In this document: piece after piece, positions 27,297 through 35,631 of the stretch | Position numbering within the stretch: the stretch's first letter is position 1 | How the letters are laid out: the number at the start of each line of letters is the position of its first letter | Source: Bacteriovorax sp037444575 | Lineage (GTDB): Bacteria; Bdellovibrionota; Bacteriovoracia; Bacteriovoracales; Bacteriovoracaceae | NCBI GenBank assembly: GCA_037444575.1 | Contig: JBBIME010000004.1 | Location: 62,001 to 126,000, forward strand | Reading direction: 5' to 3' | DNA: 64,000 bases | Notes under the pieces: generated by a model | The model's database searches: none | What the model saw: only the letters and a program-made list of their open reading frames with translations | Told to the model about the DNA's origin: nothing | Translations under genes and position numbers: made by a program

Positions 27297-28226
27297 CTAT
27301 CTTTTTTTAATCCAAAGTCGATCCATTGTTCTCTTCAATGGACGATGATGATCTTTTTTCCACTCGTGAATAGTGACAGCATTAAAGTCATCAGAAAAGC
27401 ATGTGCGCCCATGAAGAACTTGAGCATCATGAGTTAATAAAATTTCTCCGGCCTTAAATGTATGACGGTATTGATTTTCAGAGTGTTCTAAAATTGAATC
27501 GAGTGTATCAAGAGCATACATTTGCTCAGCAGTCAGAGGAGAATTTAATTTAATATGAGCTGATTCCATGTAGGGACGCAAATGGCGGAACTCGGGCTCA
27601 CCTTTTTGGTTGTAGATAATAACTGGAGCTTCATAAGTAGCATCAGCAACTCCACGTTGTTCCCAATAAAAATTCTTCTCTAAAATCGCAAGAACATCCG
27701 GATGTTTTTGTTTTAGAATTTTATGAACAAGCAAAGCATTTACAAGAATATTTTCCCCACCGGACATAGCTGGAGAAAGGCACGATAAAACAAGATATTC
27801 CCATTTGAATGGGACGTTAACGTTGTCTGTGTGGATGCTTCCGCCTTCTCTTGTTTGATGATAACGGGCCCCTTTAACCATTGAGTTGTTTCTGTCGCGA
27901 TCAAAAACGAGAATCGATTTTTCTCCTGCTTCATTTTGAACGAGAGCTTCACCGAGTTCATTTCCAAGTAACCAACTTATTGTTCTTTGCTCTAAAATTG
28001 TATATTTGTTGTGAAAATCAATGAATGGCTTAATGATAACAATTCGTTTTCCGTTTTCTAATTCATTTCTAACTTCTTCAACTTCACGTTTAAAAGTTGG
28101 ACAATCGTCACTATCTAAAATTTTTGCATCTTCAACTTTGTCATAGACATGGAGGGCCTTAATGTAATCGTAGACTTCATTTTGTGCTTCACCTGAAAAA
28201 GAATAATAAAAATTATCATTTAGCAT
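27297..28226 (-). CDS. Fe(II)/2-oxoglutarate-dependent dioxygenase (TauD/TfdA type), candidate AEP-headgroup hydroxylase
   Basis: The facial triad is visible as SIHTDN and QVLHGRTCF, i.e. His181, Asp183 and His321 in the longest frame; KRTMDRLW near the end may supply the 2-oxoglutarate arginine. The longest frame starts at 28373 (358 residues), only 5 bases from the divergent gene. I prefer ATG at 28226 (309 residues), preceded by AAGGA, since it leaves 152 bp for promoters and removes an unconserved leader. It is the first gene of the phosphonate operon. A related family member, PhnY, hydroxylates AEP at C1 during phosphonate breakdown; here the same chemistry would give the 1-hydroxy-AEP headgroup known from Bacteriovorax stolpii sphingolipids. 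Function is inferred. Confidence 0.83.
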   Translation of the reverse strand: MLNDNFYYSFSGEAQNEVYDYIKALHVYDKVEDAKILDSDDCPTFKREVEEVRNELENGKRIVIIKPFIDFHNKYTILEQRTISWLLGNELGEALVQNEAGEKSILVFDRDRNNSMVKGARYHQTREGGSIHTDNVNVPFKWEYLVLSCLSPAMSGGENILVNALLVHKILKQKHPDVLAILEKNFYWEQRGVADATYEAPVIIYNQKGEPEFRHLRPYMESAHIKLNSPLTAEQMYALDTLDSILEHSENQYRHTFKAGEILLTHDAQVLHGRTCFSDDFNAVTIHEWKKDHHRPLKRTMDRLWIKKR

Positions 28227-28378
28227 GGCATTATCCTTGAATATATTTAGGGCTTCAAAGTAGCATTCCCCATAAATAAATTCAACAAAACAAGGGCGAA
28301 TAATGTTATTTTGTTTGGAGACAAATTCAATTTTTCTGAGTAGAAATACTTCAAAAAATTCACAAGGCTCCAAGTAAG
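28227..28378. promoter_or_regulatory. Probable divergent promoter region of the phosphonate operon and the Omp85-like gene
   Basis: These 152 bases separate the preferred start of the dioxygenase gene from the start of the plus-strand gene at 28379. Both transcripts must begin here or inside a coding start. The stretch is AT-rich with several TTGAAx and TAAATAT-like elements on the minus strand, but no promoter stands out enough to give coordinates. If the dioxygenase really starts at 28373, this is coding sequence. Confidence 0.4.
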
Positions 28379-29578
28379 ATGAAAGCTGTCATTTTCCTAT
28401 TTTTTCTTACACTTTTAGCAAGTGTTGATCTTAATGCTGAGATTGTTAAAGACATTCAGATAACAGGACAAACCAAAACCAAGCCTTGGGCGCTGCTTCG
28501 AAGACTCAATGTTCAGGTTGGAGATGATCTATCCCCTGCTGATGTAGAGGATCTAAGAGTACGAGTATCTCAAAATTCGCAGTACATTCTTAAATCATAT
28601 AAATTTGAAAATGGTGTCTTAAAAATAGAAATTGAGGATAAATGGTCCATTATTCCTGTTCCCCTCATTTCTCAATCAGGTAACTTCTATATGCGAGGAG
28701 TTGGCTTCTTTGAAAACAACTTTCTCGGACGCTTAGAAACACTTGTACCCGCTGTAGCGTGGACCAATTCTGGAATTAATTATCTACTGCTCTATAATTC
28801 AGAAAACTTTTTTACGTCCAATTTTGGTATTTCTTCTCTCATTGTTCACCTGAACACGCTCTCTCGATTTTATCGCCATAAAGTAGAGTTAAACCATTTT
28901 GAAACTCGGGCAACAGCTTTTGAAATTACTCCCAATTTCTTCTATAAAAATATGGTGTTTAAGGCAGGACCAATCTTCTTTAAAAAAGATGTTGTCTTAA
29001 ATAATACCACGGCCCCCAATCAACACTTTGAAGGGACCGGACTCCGTACTCGCTTTAATATCAAATTTTATGAGCAACTTGATACGCTTTATAAAGGTTA
29101 TTACATCACTGCCAATAACTATTTCCTTAAACCTGAAAAAAGTGACGATCCAGTTTTCTTCCATGGAAAAATTGAATTCGTTTCAAGTTCTCAAGTTTTT
29201 GATGAGCATTTTATCAACTTTTCTGAAAATTTGGGACTCACTTCAGCGAAGACTCTTTTCTATAATTTTTCAGAGGGAGCGCATGAGGGCTTTAGAGGCT
29301 ATGATGGAGAATCACTTCATATGCAAAGATATGCAGCTACGATGCTTCAATATCAGCACCATGTTTGGGATAGACTCTACGCCGTTACGTTTTTTGAGAA
29401 TACTCGCTCTGTCTTAGTAAACCCAATAGGAGGAGCACATTTAAATGAAAATACCATTGGTGGTGGGCTTCGTTATTACTTGAAGAAAATCACTATTCCA
29501 GGAATCAACATGGAGTATGGATACAATATACAGGATAAATCATCCCATATTCACTTCAATGTCGGACTTAAGCTTTGA
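28379..29578 (+). CDS. Omp85-superfamily outer membrane protein with a single POTRA domain
   Basis: A 399-residue protein with a signal peptide (VIFLFFLTLLASVDLNA). One POTRA-like domain at about residues 21-90 (KDIQITGQTKTKPWALLRRL, LSPADVEDLRVRV) precedes a beta-barrel with many aromatic-ended strands, a GAHEGFRGYDGESL element recalling the VRGY loop of Omp85 proteins, and a C-terminal strand SHIHFNVGLKL. BamA has five POTRA domains and about 800 residues; this small form resembles the short surface-antigen/FhaC-like group. It is divergent to the phosphonate operon and may share its promoter region. Cargo or substrate unknown. Confidence 0.75.
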   Translation: MKAVIFLFFLTLLASVDLNAEIVKDIQITGQTKTKPWALLRRLNVQVGDDLSPADVEDLRVRVSQNSQYILKSYKFENGVLKIEIEDKWSIIPVPLISQSGNFYMRGVGFFENNFLGRLETLVPAVAWTNSGINYLLLYNSENFFTSNFGISSLIVHLNTLSRFYRHKVELNHFETRATAFEITPNFFYKNMVFKAGPIFFKKDVVLNNTTAPNQHFEGTGLRTRFNIKFYEQLDTLYKGYYITANNYFLKPEKSDDPVFFHGKIEFVSSSQVFDEHFINFSENLGLTSAKTLFYNFSEGAHEGFRGYDGESLHMQRYAATMLQYQHHVWDRLYAVTFFENTRSVLVNPIGGAHLNENTIGGGLRYYLKKITIPGINMEYGYNIQDKSSHIHFNVGLKL

Positions 29579-29580
29579 TC

Positions 29581-30024
29581 TTAGAGATCAATAGTCACAG
29601 TTGAGTGTTCTTTATCAAATTTAAATTTTGCTTTATTCCACTTTGGAGGGAGAATACATCCCTTGCAATTTGAAAATCCGTATTGTTCTTTGGGAAGACC
29701 GAAAAAATTTTTATCCAGATCCTGATTCATATTGGCATCATGATAAAGCTTAATAGCATACTCTCCACAGGGTATATCTCTAAAAATATATTCCACTCTT
29801 TTATCTTGAATTGGTGATCTCCCTTTTCTAAAAGCTGGAGGCCCTCCTTTTTTGGGCTTAAAAGTTTCTGCTTTATTATCCAGGTCAAATTTAATCTGGC
29901 CTTCGCTGCTATCTAATCCCGTTACGATCATTGTTAAATCGCCTTTGCATTCTAGAGTTGTCGGCGCTTCTTCTGCATACATCTTTGCTGTAAAGACTGT
30001 TGCTAAAAGCATCTCTAAAATCAT
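29581..30024 (-). CDS. DUF2141 domain-containing exported protein
   Basis: A 147-residue protein with a short signal peptide (MLLATVFTAKMYA). The body (GLDSSEGQIKFDLDNK, YIFRDIPCGEYAIKLYHDAN, MNQDLDKNFFGLPKEQYGFSN) matches DUF2141, a beta-sandwich domain of unknown function often found exported in Bacteroidetes and Proteobacteria. Its ATG overlaps the stop of the ABC-F gene (ATGA), so the two are cotranscribed. It converges with the Omp85-like gene, with 2 bases between the stop codons. Confidence 0.82.
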   Translation of the reverse strand: MILEMLLATVFTAKMYAEEAPTTLECKGDLTMIVTGLDSSEGQIKFDLDNKAETFKPKKGGPPAFRKGRSPIQDKRVEYIFRDIPCGEYAIKLYHDANMNQDLDKNFFGLPKEQYGFSNCKGCILPPKWNKAKFKFDKEHSTVTIDL

Positions 30025-31853
30025 AATTGCTCCAATTCCTTATCGTATTTTTTATTGATAAACTCTAAGCTTTCATTTGCATTGGATAATTTCTCAAAAA
30101 GATTTTCTATTAATTGATTTAACTTTCCAACGGCGTGAGTATAATCGTTTAATTTAGCGACATCTTGTGTAATTGCCGCTTTTTCCAACTCATTATTAAT
30201 TCGAGCTAAAAGATTTTCATTCTTTGTAATTTCATTTTCGCAAAGTTCAATTTCATCTTTAAAAGGCTTTGTAAGCTTTGATCGTTCAATAGCAATCTCT
30301 GCTCTTCGTTGTTTAATTTCTTTCTCAGTTAAAACTTTACGGAAATTTTTACTCGGTTTATTTTCTTCGCTTTCCCACCCAATTTTCTCCAGGAAATCAT
30401 CATAGTTTCCGTTAAAAAATTCAGCGTTGCCGTTATGAAAAATGACTAACTTTGTTGCTAGATTCCGAAGCATGATCTCACTATGGGTAACAATCACAAC
30501 CGCCCCTGGAAAATTGCCAATCTCTTCCGTAAGGGATTCGATTGATTCCATGTCCAAGTGGTTTGTCGGCTCATCTAATAAAAGAAGGTTGGCTGGTTTT
30601 GCTAAAATTTTACCCAAGAGAACTCGCGCTCGTTCTCCCCCTGATAATACTTTTATTTTTTTCTTAGCTAAATCGCCATCAAACATCATCGTTCCACAAA
30701 TATTGCGAACTCCTGAGATTGTGAGATTTGAATTTTCTGACTGAATTTCTTCGGCGATAGTATTTTCCATATTCAGGCGATTAATATTAGTCTGCCCAAA
30801 GTGACCAATTTGAACGGAAGGATGAAAGCTAACTTTTCCCTCAAGCGGCTCTAGAGTTCCTCCAATGACATTGAGTAATGTCGACTTTCCTTTGCCGTTT
30901 TTCCCAATGATTCCGATTCGATCTTCGCGATTAATGGGAAAAGATAAGTTGTGAAATAAAGCATGTTCTTTTTGACCATCATAAGAAAAACTCAGATGTT
31001 TAACTTCAGCAATTTGTTTTCCTGGACATTCAACAAAACGAAAATGAAATCCCAGCGAATCCACGTCGGCCAGTTTATCCATAGTGCTCATTTTTTCCAA
31101 GGCTTTCATTCTGGATTGAGCTTGAGCCGCTTTACTTGCCTTGGCCTTAAAGCGCTCAACAAAGGCTTCCATTTCTTTTCTTTTTTTATCTAAATTTTCT
31201 CGAGTTTTTTCATACATCTCTTCTTCTTGCAGAATTTGCTCATAAAATTTAGCAGTGTCGCCTTTAATTTTTTTTAACTGTTGTCGATGGAGCCCCATCG
31301 TGTGAGTAACAACATCGTCCATGAACTCACGATCGTGAGTAATGAGCATAATTTCGCCAGGGAAATTTTTGAGAAAGTTTTTAAGCCATCGCATACTGAC
31401 GATATCAAGATAGTTAGTGGGCTCATCTAACAAAAGTAAATTGGGCTCTTGTAGCAAGACCTTGGTGAGATTAATTCTGATTTGATACCCACCTGAAAAA
31501 CTCTTAGGATCTTTCTGCATATCTTCATCAGAAAATCCTAAACCAAAAAGTATTTTTTCTGCCTCGTGCTCTTTAAAATCTTCAGGGTTTAAAACCTGAA
31601 CGCATTCTTCAAGCACAGTTGGCTTAGTAAAGTGAATATGTTGCTCAAGAGCACCGAGTCTATATCCCTTTGGAATGGATATTTCTCCAGAATCCGGAGA
31701 TAACTCTCCGAGAATTAGTTTAAAAAGTGTCGACTTTCCCGACCCATTTCTTCCAACAAGACCGACTCTTTCTCTGTTTCCTAACTGAAAACTGACATTA
31801 TTAAATAGCTCTTGTGCACCGAAATGTTTCGATAAATTTTTTGCTTGTATCAT
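30021..31853 (-). CDS. ABC-F family ATP-binding protein (YheS/Uup-like)
   Basis: A 610-residue soluble protein with two ABC domains and no membrane segment. Domain 1 (about 1-245) has GLVGRNGSGKSTL, FSGGYQIRINL and LLLDEPTNYLD. The linker contains RFKAKASKAAQAQSRMKAL, typical of the ABC-F P-site tRNA interaction motif. Domain 2 (about 280-500) has GIIGKNGKGKSTLLN, LSGGERARVLLG and LLLDEPTNHLD. The tail is a coiled coil (about 520-610). ABC-F proteins act on the ribosome to relieve stalls or help elongation. The linker best resembles YheS. Divergent from typA, which also acts on ribosomes. Confidence 0.92.
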   Translation of the reverse strand: MIQAKNLSKHFGAQELFNNVSFQLGNRERVGLVGRNGSGKSTLFKLILGELSPDSGEISIPKGYRLGALEQHIHFTKPTVLEECVQVLNPEDFKEHEAEKILFGLGFSDEDMQKDPKSFSGGYQIRINLTKVLLQEPNLLLLDEPTNYLDIVSMRWLKNFLKNFPGEIMLITHDREFMDDVVTHTMGLHRQQLKKIKGDTAKFYEQILQEEEMYEKTRENLDKKRKEMEAFVERFKAKASKAAQAQSRMKALEKMSTMDKLADVDSLGFHFRFVECPGKQIAEVKHLSFSYDGQKEHALFHNLSFPINREDRIGIIGKNGKGKSTLLNVIGGTLEPLEGKVSFHPSVQIGHFGQTNINRLNMENTIAEEIQSENSNLTISGVRNICGTMMFDGDLAKKKIKVLSGGERARVLLGKILAKPANLLLLDEPTNHLDMESIESLTEEIGNFPGAVVIVTHSEIMLRNLATKLVIFHNGNAEFFNGNYDDFLEKIGWESEENKPSKNFRKVLTEKEIKQRRAEIAIERSKLTKPFKDEIELCENEITKNENLLARINNELEKAAITQDVAKLNDYTHAVGKLNQLIENLFEKLSNANESLEFINKKYDKELEQL

Positions 31854-31953
31854 TGTTGTCTCGCTTAAGGGGGCATCTTATGCTAAAGTCTCTCGAAATT
31901 CATTATAATTTTGACTACCCAATTGCACTACGCAAAACCAAGGAATCGTTTGC

Positions 31954-33789
31954 ATGTCTAAGAATTACTCTAAATTGAAAAACATCGCCGTTGTCGCTCA
32001 CGTCGACCATGGTAAAACAACTCTTGTTGACTGCCTTTTGAAGCAATCAAACACTTTTGATGAACGCGAGCAAGTTGCTGAACGTGTAATGGACTCTGGC
32101 GAAATTGAAAAAGAGCGCGGAATTACAATCACAGCTAAAAACTGTGCCTTCATTTGGAAAGATACAAAAATTAATCTTCTCGATACTCCGGGCCACGCCG
32201 ACTTCGGTGGAGAAGTTGAAAGATCCCTCATGATGGTTGATGGAGTTCTTCTTCTGGTTGATGCTTCAGAAGGACCTCTTCCTCAAACGAGATTCGTTCT
32301 TCAAAAAGCAATGGAAAGACATATTAAAATTGGTGTCATCATTAACAAGATCGATAGACCCGATCAACGTATTGAAGAAGTAAAACACGATATTGAATCT
32401 CTCTTCTTAGAGATGGCCGATCAATTAAACATTACTGATTTCGATCTTGATATTCCTATTATCTACGCTTCTGCAAGAAGTGGTTGGGCAACTCATGATC
32501 CAAAAGTTGTAAGAACTGACGTTCACCCGATTCTAGATTTCATGGTCAGTGATTTTTATCCTGAACCAAAAATCACTCCAGGTGATGATCTTCAACTTCT
32601 CGTAACAAACCTTTCTTATTCTCCATACCTGGGACCTCTTCTTATCGGAAGAATCCAGCGCGGAACGATTAAAAAAGCTGCTAACTACACTCTTTGCGAT
32701 GAAGCTAGAAAAGATAAAACTTTTAAAGTTACTGCAATTCAGGAATTCTCTGCTCTTAAAATTACAGAAGTAGAAGAAGCAAAAGCGGGAGAGATCGTAA
32801 TTGTTGCTGGTGTTGAAAATGGAAAAATCGGTGACACGATTGTTTCAACAAACAATATCGAACCACTTCCTCGTATTACAGTTGAACCTCCAACGGTAGG
32901 GGTTCAAGTTTCAGTTTCTACAACTCCACTTTCAGGACAAGAAGGCGAATATTTAACTTCTAGAAAGCTAGAAGAATTCCTTGAAGACTCAATCAGAACA
33001 AACGTTGCACTTCAATATGAAGGCACAGATGATCCGAAAGTTTTCATCCTTAAAGGTCGTGGAGAACTTCAACTTGCAATCGTATTCGAACAATTAAGAA
33101 GAAAAGGTTTCGAGTTCATGGTTGGTCGTCCACAAGTTCTTTTCCAAACAAATGAAGCTGGCGAAAAACTAGAGCCATTCGAAAAAGTTGTTCTTGATAT
33201 TCCAAATGATGCAACTGGTGCGATTACAGAAAAACTTTCGCAAAGAAAAGGGATTATGGAAAACATGATGCCACTTGGTGAAGACCGCACAAGAATTGTC
33301 TTTGTTATTCCTTCACGCGGATTAATTGGTTACCGCGGTATCTTCCTAACTGACACACGTGGTGCAGGATTAATGTCTTCAGAATTTATGGGTTACCGTC
33401 CATACACTGGTGACATGCTAGGACGTCAGAACGGCGCAATGGTTTCTGACCGCGCTGGTAAAATGACTCCATACGCCCTATTCAACCTTCTTGCTAACGG
33501 CAAGCAGTTTGTAAAACCAGGTGAAGCGACATATGAAGGTATGGTTATTGGCGAGCACACTCGTCCAAATGATATCGTTGTAAACTGCGTTCGTGAAAAA
33601 CATTTGTCTTCAGTAAGAACTGCAGGAAAAGATGAAAACGTTATTCTTCCACCAATCGTTAACAGAACGCTTGAGTGGGCACTGGACTGGATCGACAATG
33701 ATGAGTGGGTTGAGATCACTCCTGTTTCAGTTAGAATCAGAAAGAAAGAACTTGCCGGAAATAAACGTTCAGTTATTAGAAAGGGATAA
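31954..33789 (+). CDS. typA: Translational GTPase TypA/BipA
   Basis: A 611-residue GTPase, normal length. G motifs are VAHVDHGKTTLVD (G1), RGITITAKN (G2), DTPGHADFGGEVE (G3) and NKIDR (G4). The BipA-specific C-terminal region is seen in SRGLIGYRGIFLTDTRG and AYEGMVIGEHTRPND-like sequence at 33,530-33,580. It is an EF-G-like factor that binds ribosomes and supports ribosome assembly or stress growth. The chalcone-isomerase-like gene follows after 2 bases, so they probably share a transcript. Confidence 0.96.
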   Translation: MSKNYSKLKNIAVVAHVDHGKTTLVDCLLKQSNTFDEREQVAERVMDSGEIEKERGITITAKNCAFIWKDTKINLLDTPGHADFGGEVERSLMMVDGVLLLVDASEGPLPQTRFVLQKAMERHIKIGVIINKIDRPDQRIEEVKHDIESLFLEMADQLNITDFDLDIPIIYASARSGWATHDPKVVRTDVHPILDFMVSDFYPEPKITPGDDLQLLVTNLSYSPYLGPLLIGRIQRGTIKKAANYTLCDEARKDKTFKVTAIQEFSALKITEVEEAKAGEIVIVAGVENGKIGDTIVSTNNIEPLPRITVEPPTVGVQVSVSTTPLSGQEGEYLTSRKLEEFLEDSIRTNVALQYEGTDDPKVFILKGRGELQLAIVFEQLRRKGFEFMVGRPQVLFQTNEAGEKLEPFEKVVLDIPNDATGAITEKLSQRKGIMENMMPLGEDRTRIVFVIPSRGLIGYRGIFLTDTRGAGLMSSEFMGYRPYTGDMLGRQNGAMVSDRAGKMTPYALFNLLANGKQFVKPGEATYEGMVIGEHTRPNDIVVNCVREKHLSSVRTAGKDENVILPPIVNRTLEWALDWIDNDEWVEITPVSVRIRKKELAGNKRSVIRKG

Positions 33790-33791
33790 TT

Positions 33792-34337
33792 ATGAAAAAG
33801 ATCATTGCTCTCGTTCTCTTTACTTTAGCTCTTAATCTCTCTGCTGCAAGCTTAGAGGGAATTAATTTCGCTGATAAAGTAAGTGTCGAGGGCAAAGATC
33901 TTGTTCTCAATGGTATCGGAATTAGAAAGGCGACTTTTTTAAAAATTAAAGTCTACCTAGGTGCTTTATATCTTGATCAAAAAACAAAAGATCCAAATGC
34001 ATTTCTTCAGACAACATCTCCAAAACAAATCGTCATGCACTTTGTTCGAGATGTTGATGCTAAAAAATTAAGAGAAGCTTTCACTGAAGGAATGGAAGCG
34101 GCCAATAAAAATCACGAAGCTTTTAAGGCCCAATTAGATAAATTCAATTCATTCATCCCTGATGTTGTGAAAAATGATCTCATCACTATTACCTTCTATA
34201 ATGATGGTGTCCAAACAAACTCCAAAGGCAAAGTGTCTGAAAAAATCATGGGCGGAGACTTTTCAAAGGCCCTTCTCAATATCTGGTTTACTAATCCTCG
34301 CGACGAAAATTTAAAATCTGGACTATTAGGTCAATAA
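33792..34337 (+). CDS. Chalcone isomerase-like exported protein
   Basis: A 181-residue protein with a signal peptide (IIALVLFTLALNLSAA). The core (LVLNGIGIRKATFLKIKVYLGALYL, shown in part; QIVMHFVRDVDAKKLREAF; DGVQTNSKGKVSEKIMGGDF) matches the bacterial chalcone isomerase-like domain. Bacterial members are not flavonoid enzymes; they are thought to bind fatty acids or lipids in the periplasm. It starts 2 bases after typA. Confidence 0.85.
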   Translation: MKKIIALVLFTLALNLSAASLEGINFADKVSVEGKDLVLNGIGIRKATFLKIKVYLGALYLDQKTKDPNAFLQTTSPKQIVMHFVRDVDAKKLREAFTEGMEAANKNHEAFKAQLDKFNSFIPDVVKNDLITITFYNDGVQTNSKGKVSEKIMGGDFSKALLNIWFTNPRDENLKSGLLGQ

Positions 34338-34519
34338 ATTCGCGCCCTTAAATCCAAAGGGCACATTCTCCAACTTTTTTTGCCACAATGCTCCTTTTCA
34401 AACATCAAATGAATTAATAAAATCAGTACGTTATATAAATAAACTTAAGAGCCGTGCTATTTAGAGTACACTAGTTGATCATTAGCCTCTTACTTATAGT
34501 TTCTAATTAAGGATCATTT

Positions 34520-35197
34520 ATGGAACACAAGATGCACATTACGATTGTTGATGATGTGAACGATAACTTAAAAAGTTATAATGAACTTCTATCTCCCATT
34601 TTCAATCTAGAGCTTATTCAAAATCCTTTGGATCTTTTAAGCTTTCTAACAAGAACACAAACCGATTTAGTTCTTCTTGATCTCCACATGCCGGCAATGA
34701 ATGGGTTTGAACTTTATCAAAAATTCAAAGGCACTCATCCAGATCTTCCTGTTATCTTCTTAAGTGGTGATCCTTCAGAGGAATCAATTATTAGAGGATT
34801 AAATTTAGGTGCAGATGATTTTATTGTTAAGCCTGTCTCTCTTCGCGAGCTAGTTGCTCGCATAAAAAATAAAATAAGCTTAAAACCAAGCGCAAGCAAT
34901 TCAGATAATATTTTAACATTTGATGGTTTCAAGCTTTACTGTGACATGCAGATGGCAGAAATCAATGAAGAGAAAATTCAATTAACTCCAATTGAATTTA
35001 AACTCATTCATCTTCTAGCTAAAAATCCAAACAAAGTATTTAGCCGTGATTATATTACGAATCTTCTTTGGCCAAATGTTCATGTTCAAAACCAGAACAT
35101 TGATACTCACCTTTCTAACTTAAGAAAGAAACTTATGCCATTTTCTCGTTATATCAAAACGATTAAATCACGTGGATATATTCTTAGGATTGGATAA
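34520..35197 (+). CDS. OmpR/PhoB-type response regulator (orphan)
   Basis: A 225-residue two-domain regulator. The receiver domain (about 5-120) has the acidic pair in IVDDVND, the phospho-acceptor Asp54 in LVLLDLHMPAMNG, and the lysine in FIVKPVSLREL. The winged-helix DNA-binding domain (about 128-225) shows LTPIEFKLIHLLAKNPNKVF and SNLRKKLMPFSRYIKTIKSRGY. No histidine kinase gene is adjacent, so its partner is elsewhere. Its stop overlaps the start of a CBS-domain gene (TAATG), an intimate pairing that suggests a shared signalling role. Confidence 0.9.
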   Translation: MEHKMHITIVDDVNDNLKSYNELLSPIFNLELIQNPLDLLSFLTRTQTDLVLLDLHMPAMNGFELYQKFKGTHPDLPVIFLSGDPSEESIIRGLNLGADDFIVKPVSLRELVARIKNKISLKPSASNSDNILTFDGFKLYCDMQMAEINEEKIQLTPIEFKLIHLLAKNPNKVFSRDYITNLLWPNVHVQNQNIDTHLSNLRKKLMPFSRYIKTIKSRGYILRIG

Positions 35198-35631
35198 TGG
35201 CAGAAAACAACGGCAAAAGCATTTTAAGTAAAGCTAATGTAATTAGACTCAATGATGTTCCTGTGAGTTTTTTCATGACCTCAAATGTAATTTCTCTACA
35301 GCGAAATTATTCAATAAAAAGCACCATTGAATCTTTCCGCGTTCATCGAATAGCTGGTGCACCGATTGTCGATTCTGAAAATAAAATAATTGGAGTCATT
35401 TCTGAATATGACCTGCTTCTGCAAGCAGCTTCAAAATCAATGGCTTCTTTAATTGAGTACAAAACTGATGTTATTGCAGTAACGCCAGAAACTACACTGA
35501 AAGAAGTTTTAGTAATTCTCTATAAAAGAAAACTTAAGTGGATGCCTGTTATCAATAAAGAAAACTATCTACAAGGCGTAGTCGCAAGAATTGATGTTCT
35601 GAGTTTCATTGCCTCTAACAGTGATCTTTAA
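35197..35631 (+). CDS. CBS-domain pair protein
   Basis: A 144-residue protein made of two CBS motifs (about residues 20-80 and 85-144; APIVDSENKIIGVISEYDLL and WMPVINKENYLQGVVARIDVL). Such pairs bind adenosine nucleotides and act as energy or ligand sensors. It is translationally coupled to the orphan response regulator. It converges on the MurG-like gene, with the two coding sequences overlapping by 4 bases at their stop codons. Confidence 0.88.
   Translation: MAENNGKSILSKANVIRLNDVPVSFFMTSNVISLQRNYSIKSTIESFRVHRIAGAPIVDSENKIIGVISEYDLLLQAASKSMASLIEYKTDVIAVTPETTLKEVLVILYKRKLKWMPVINKENYLQGVVARIDVLSFIASNSDL

Noticed and set aside
34344..34362. Small hairpin GCCCTT...AAGGGC after the chalcone-isomerase-like gene, with a T run further on
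   Set aside because: The stem is only 6 bp and the T run starts about 12 bases later, so I do not call it a terminator.
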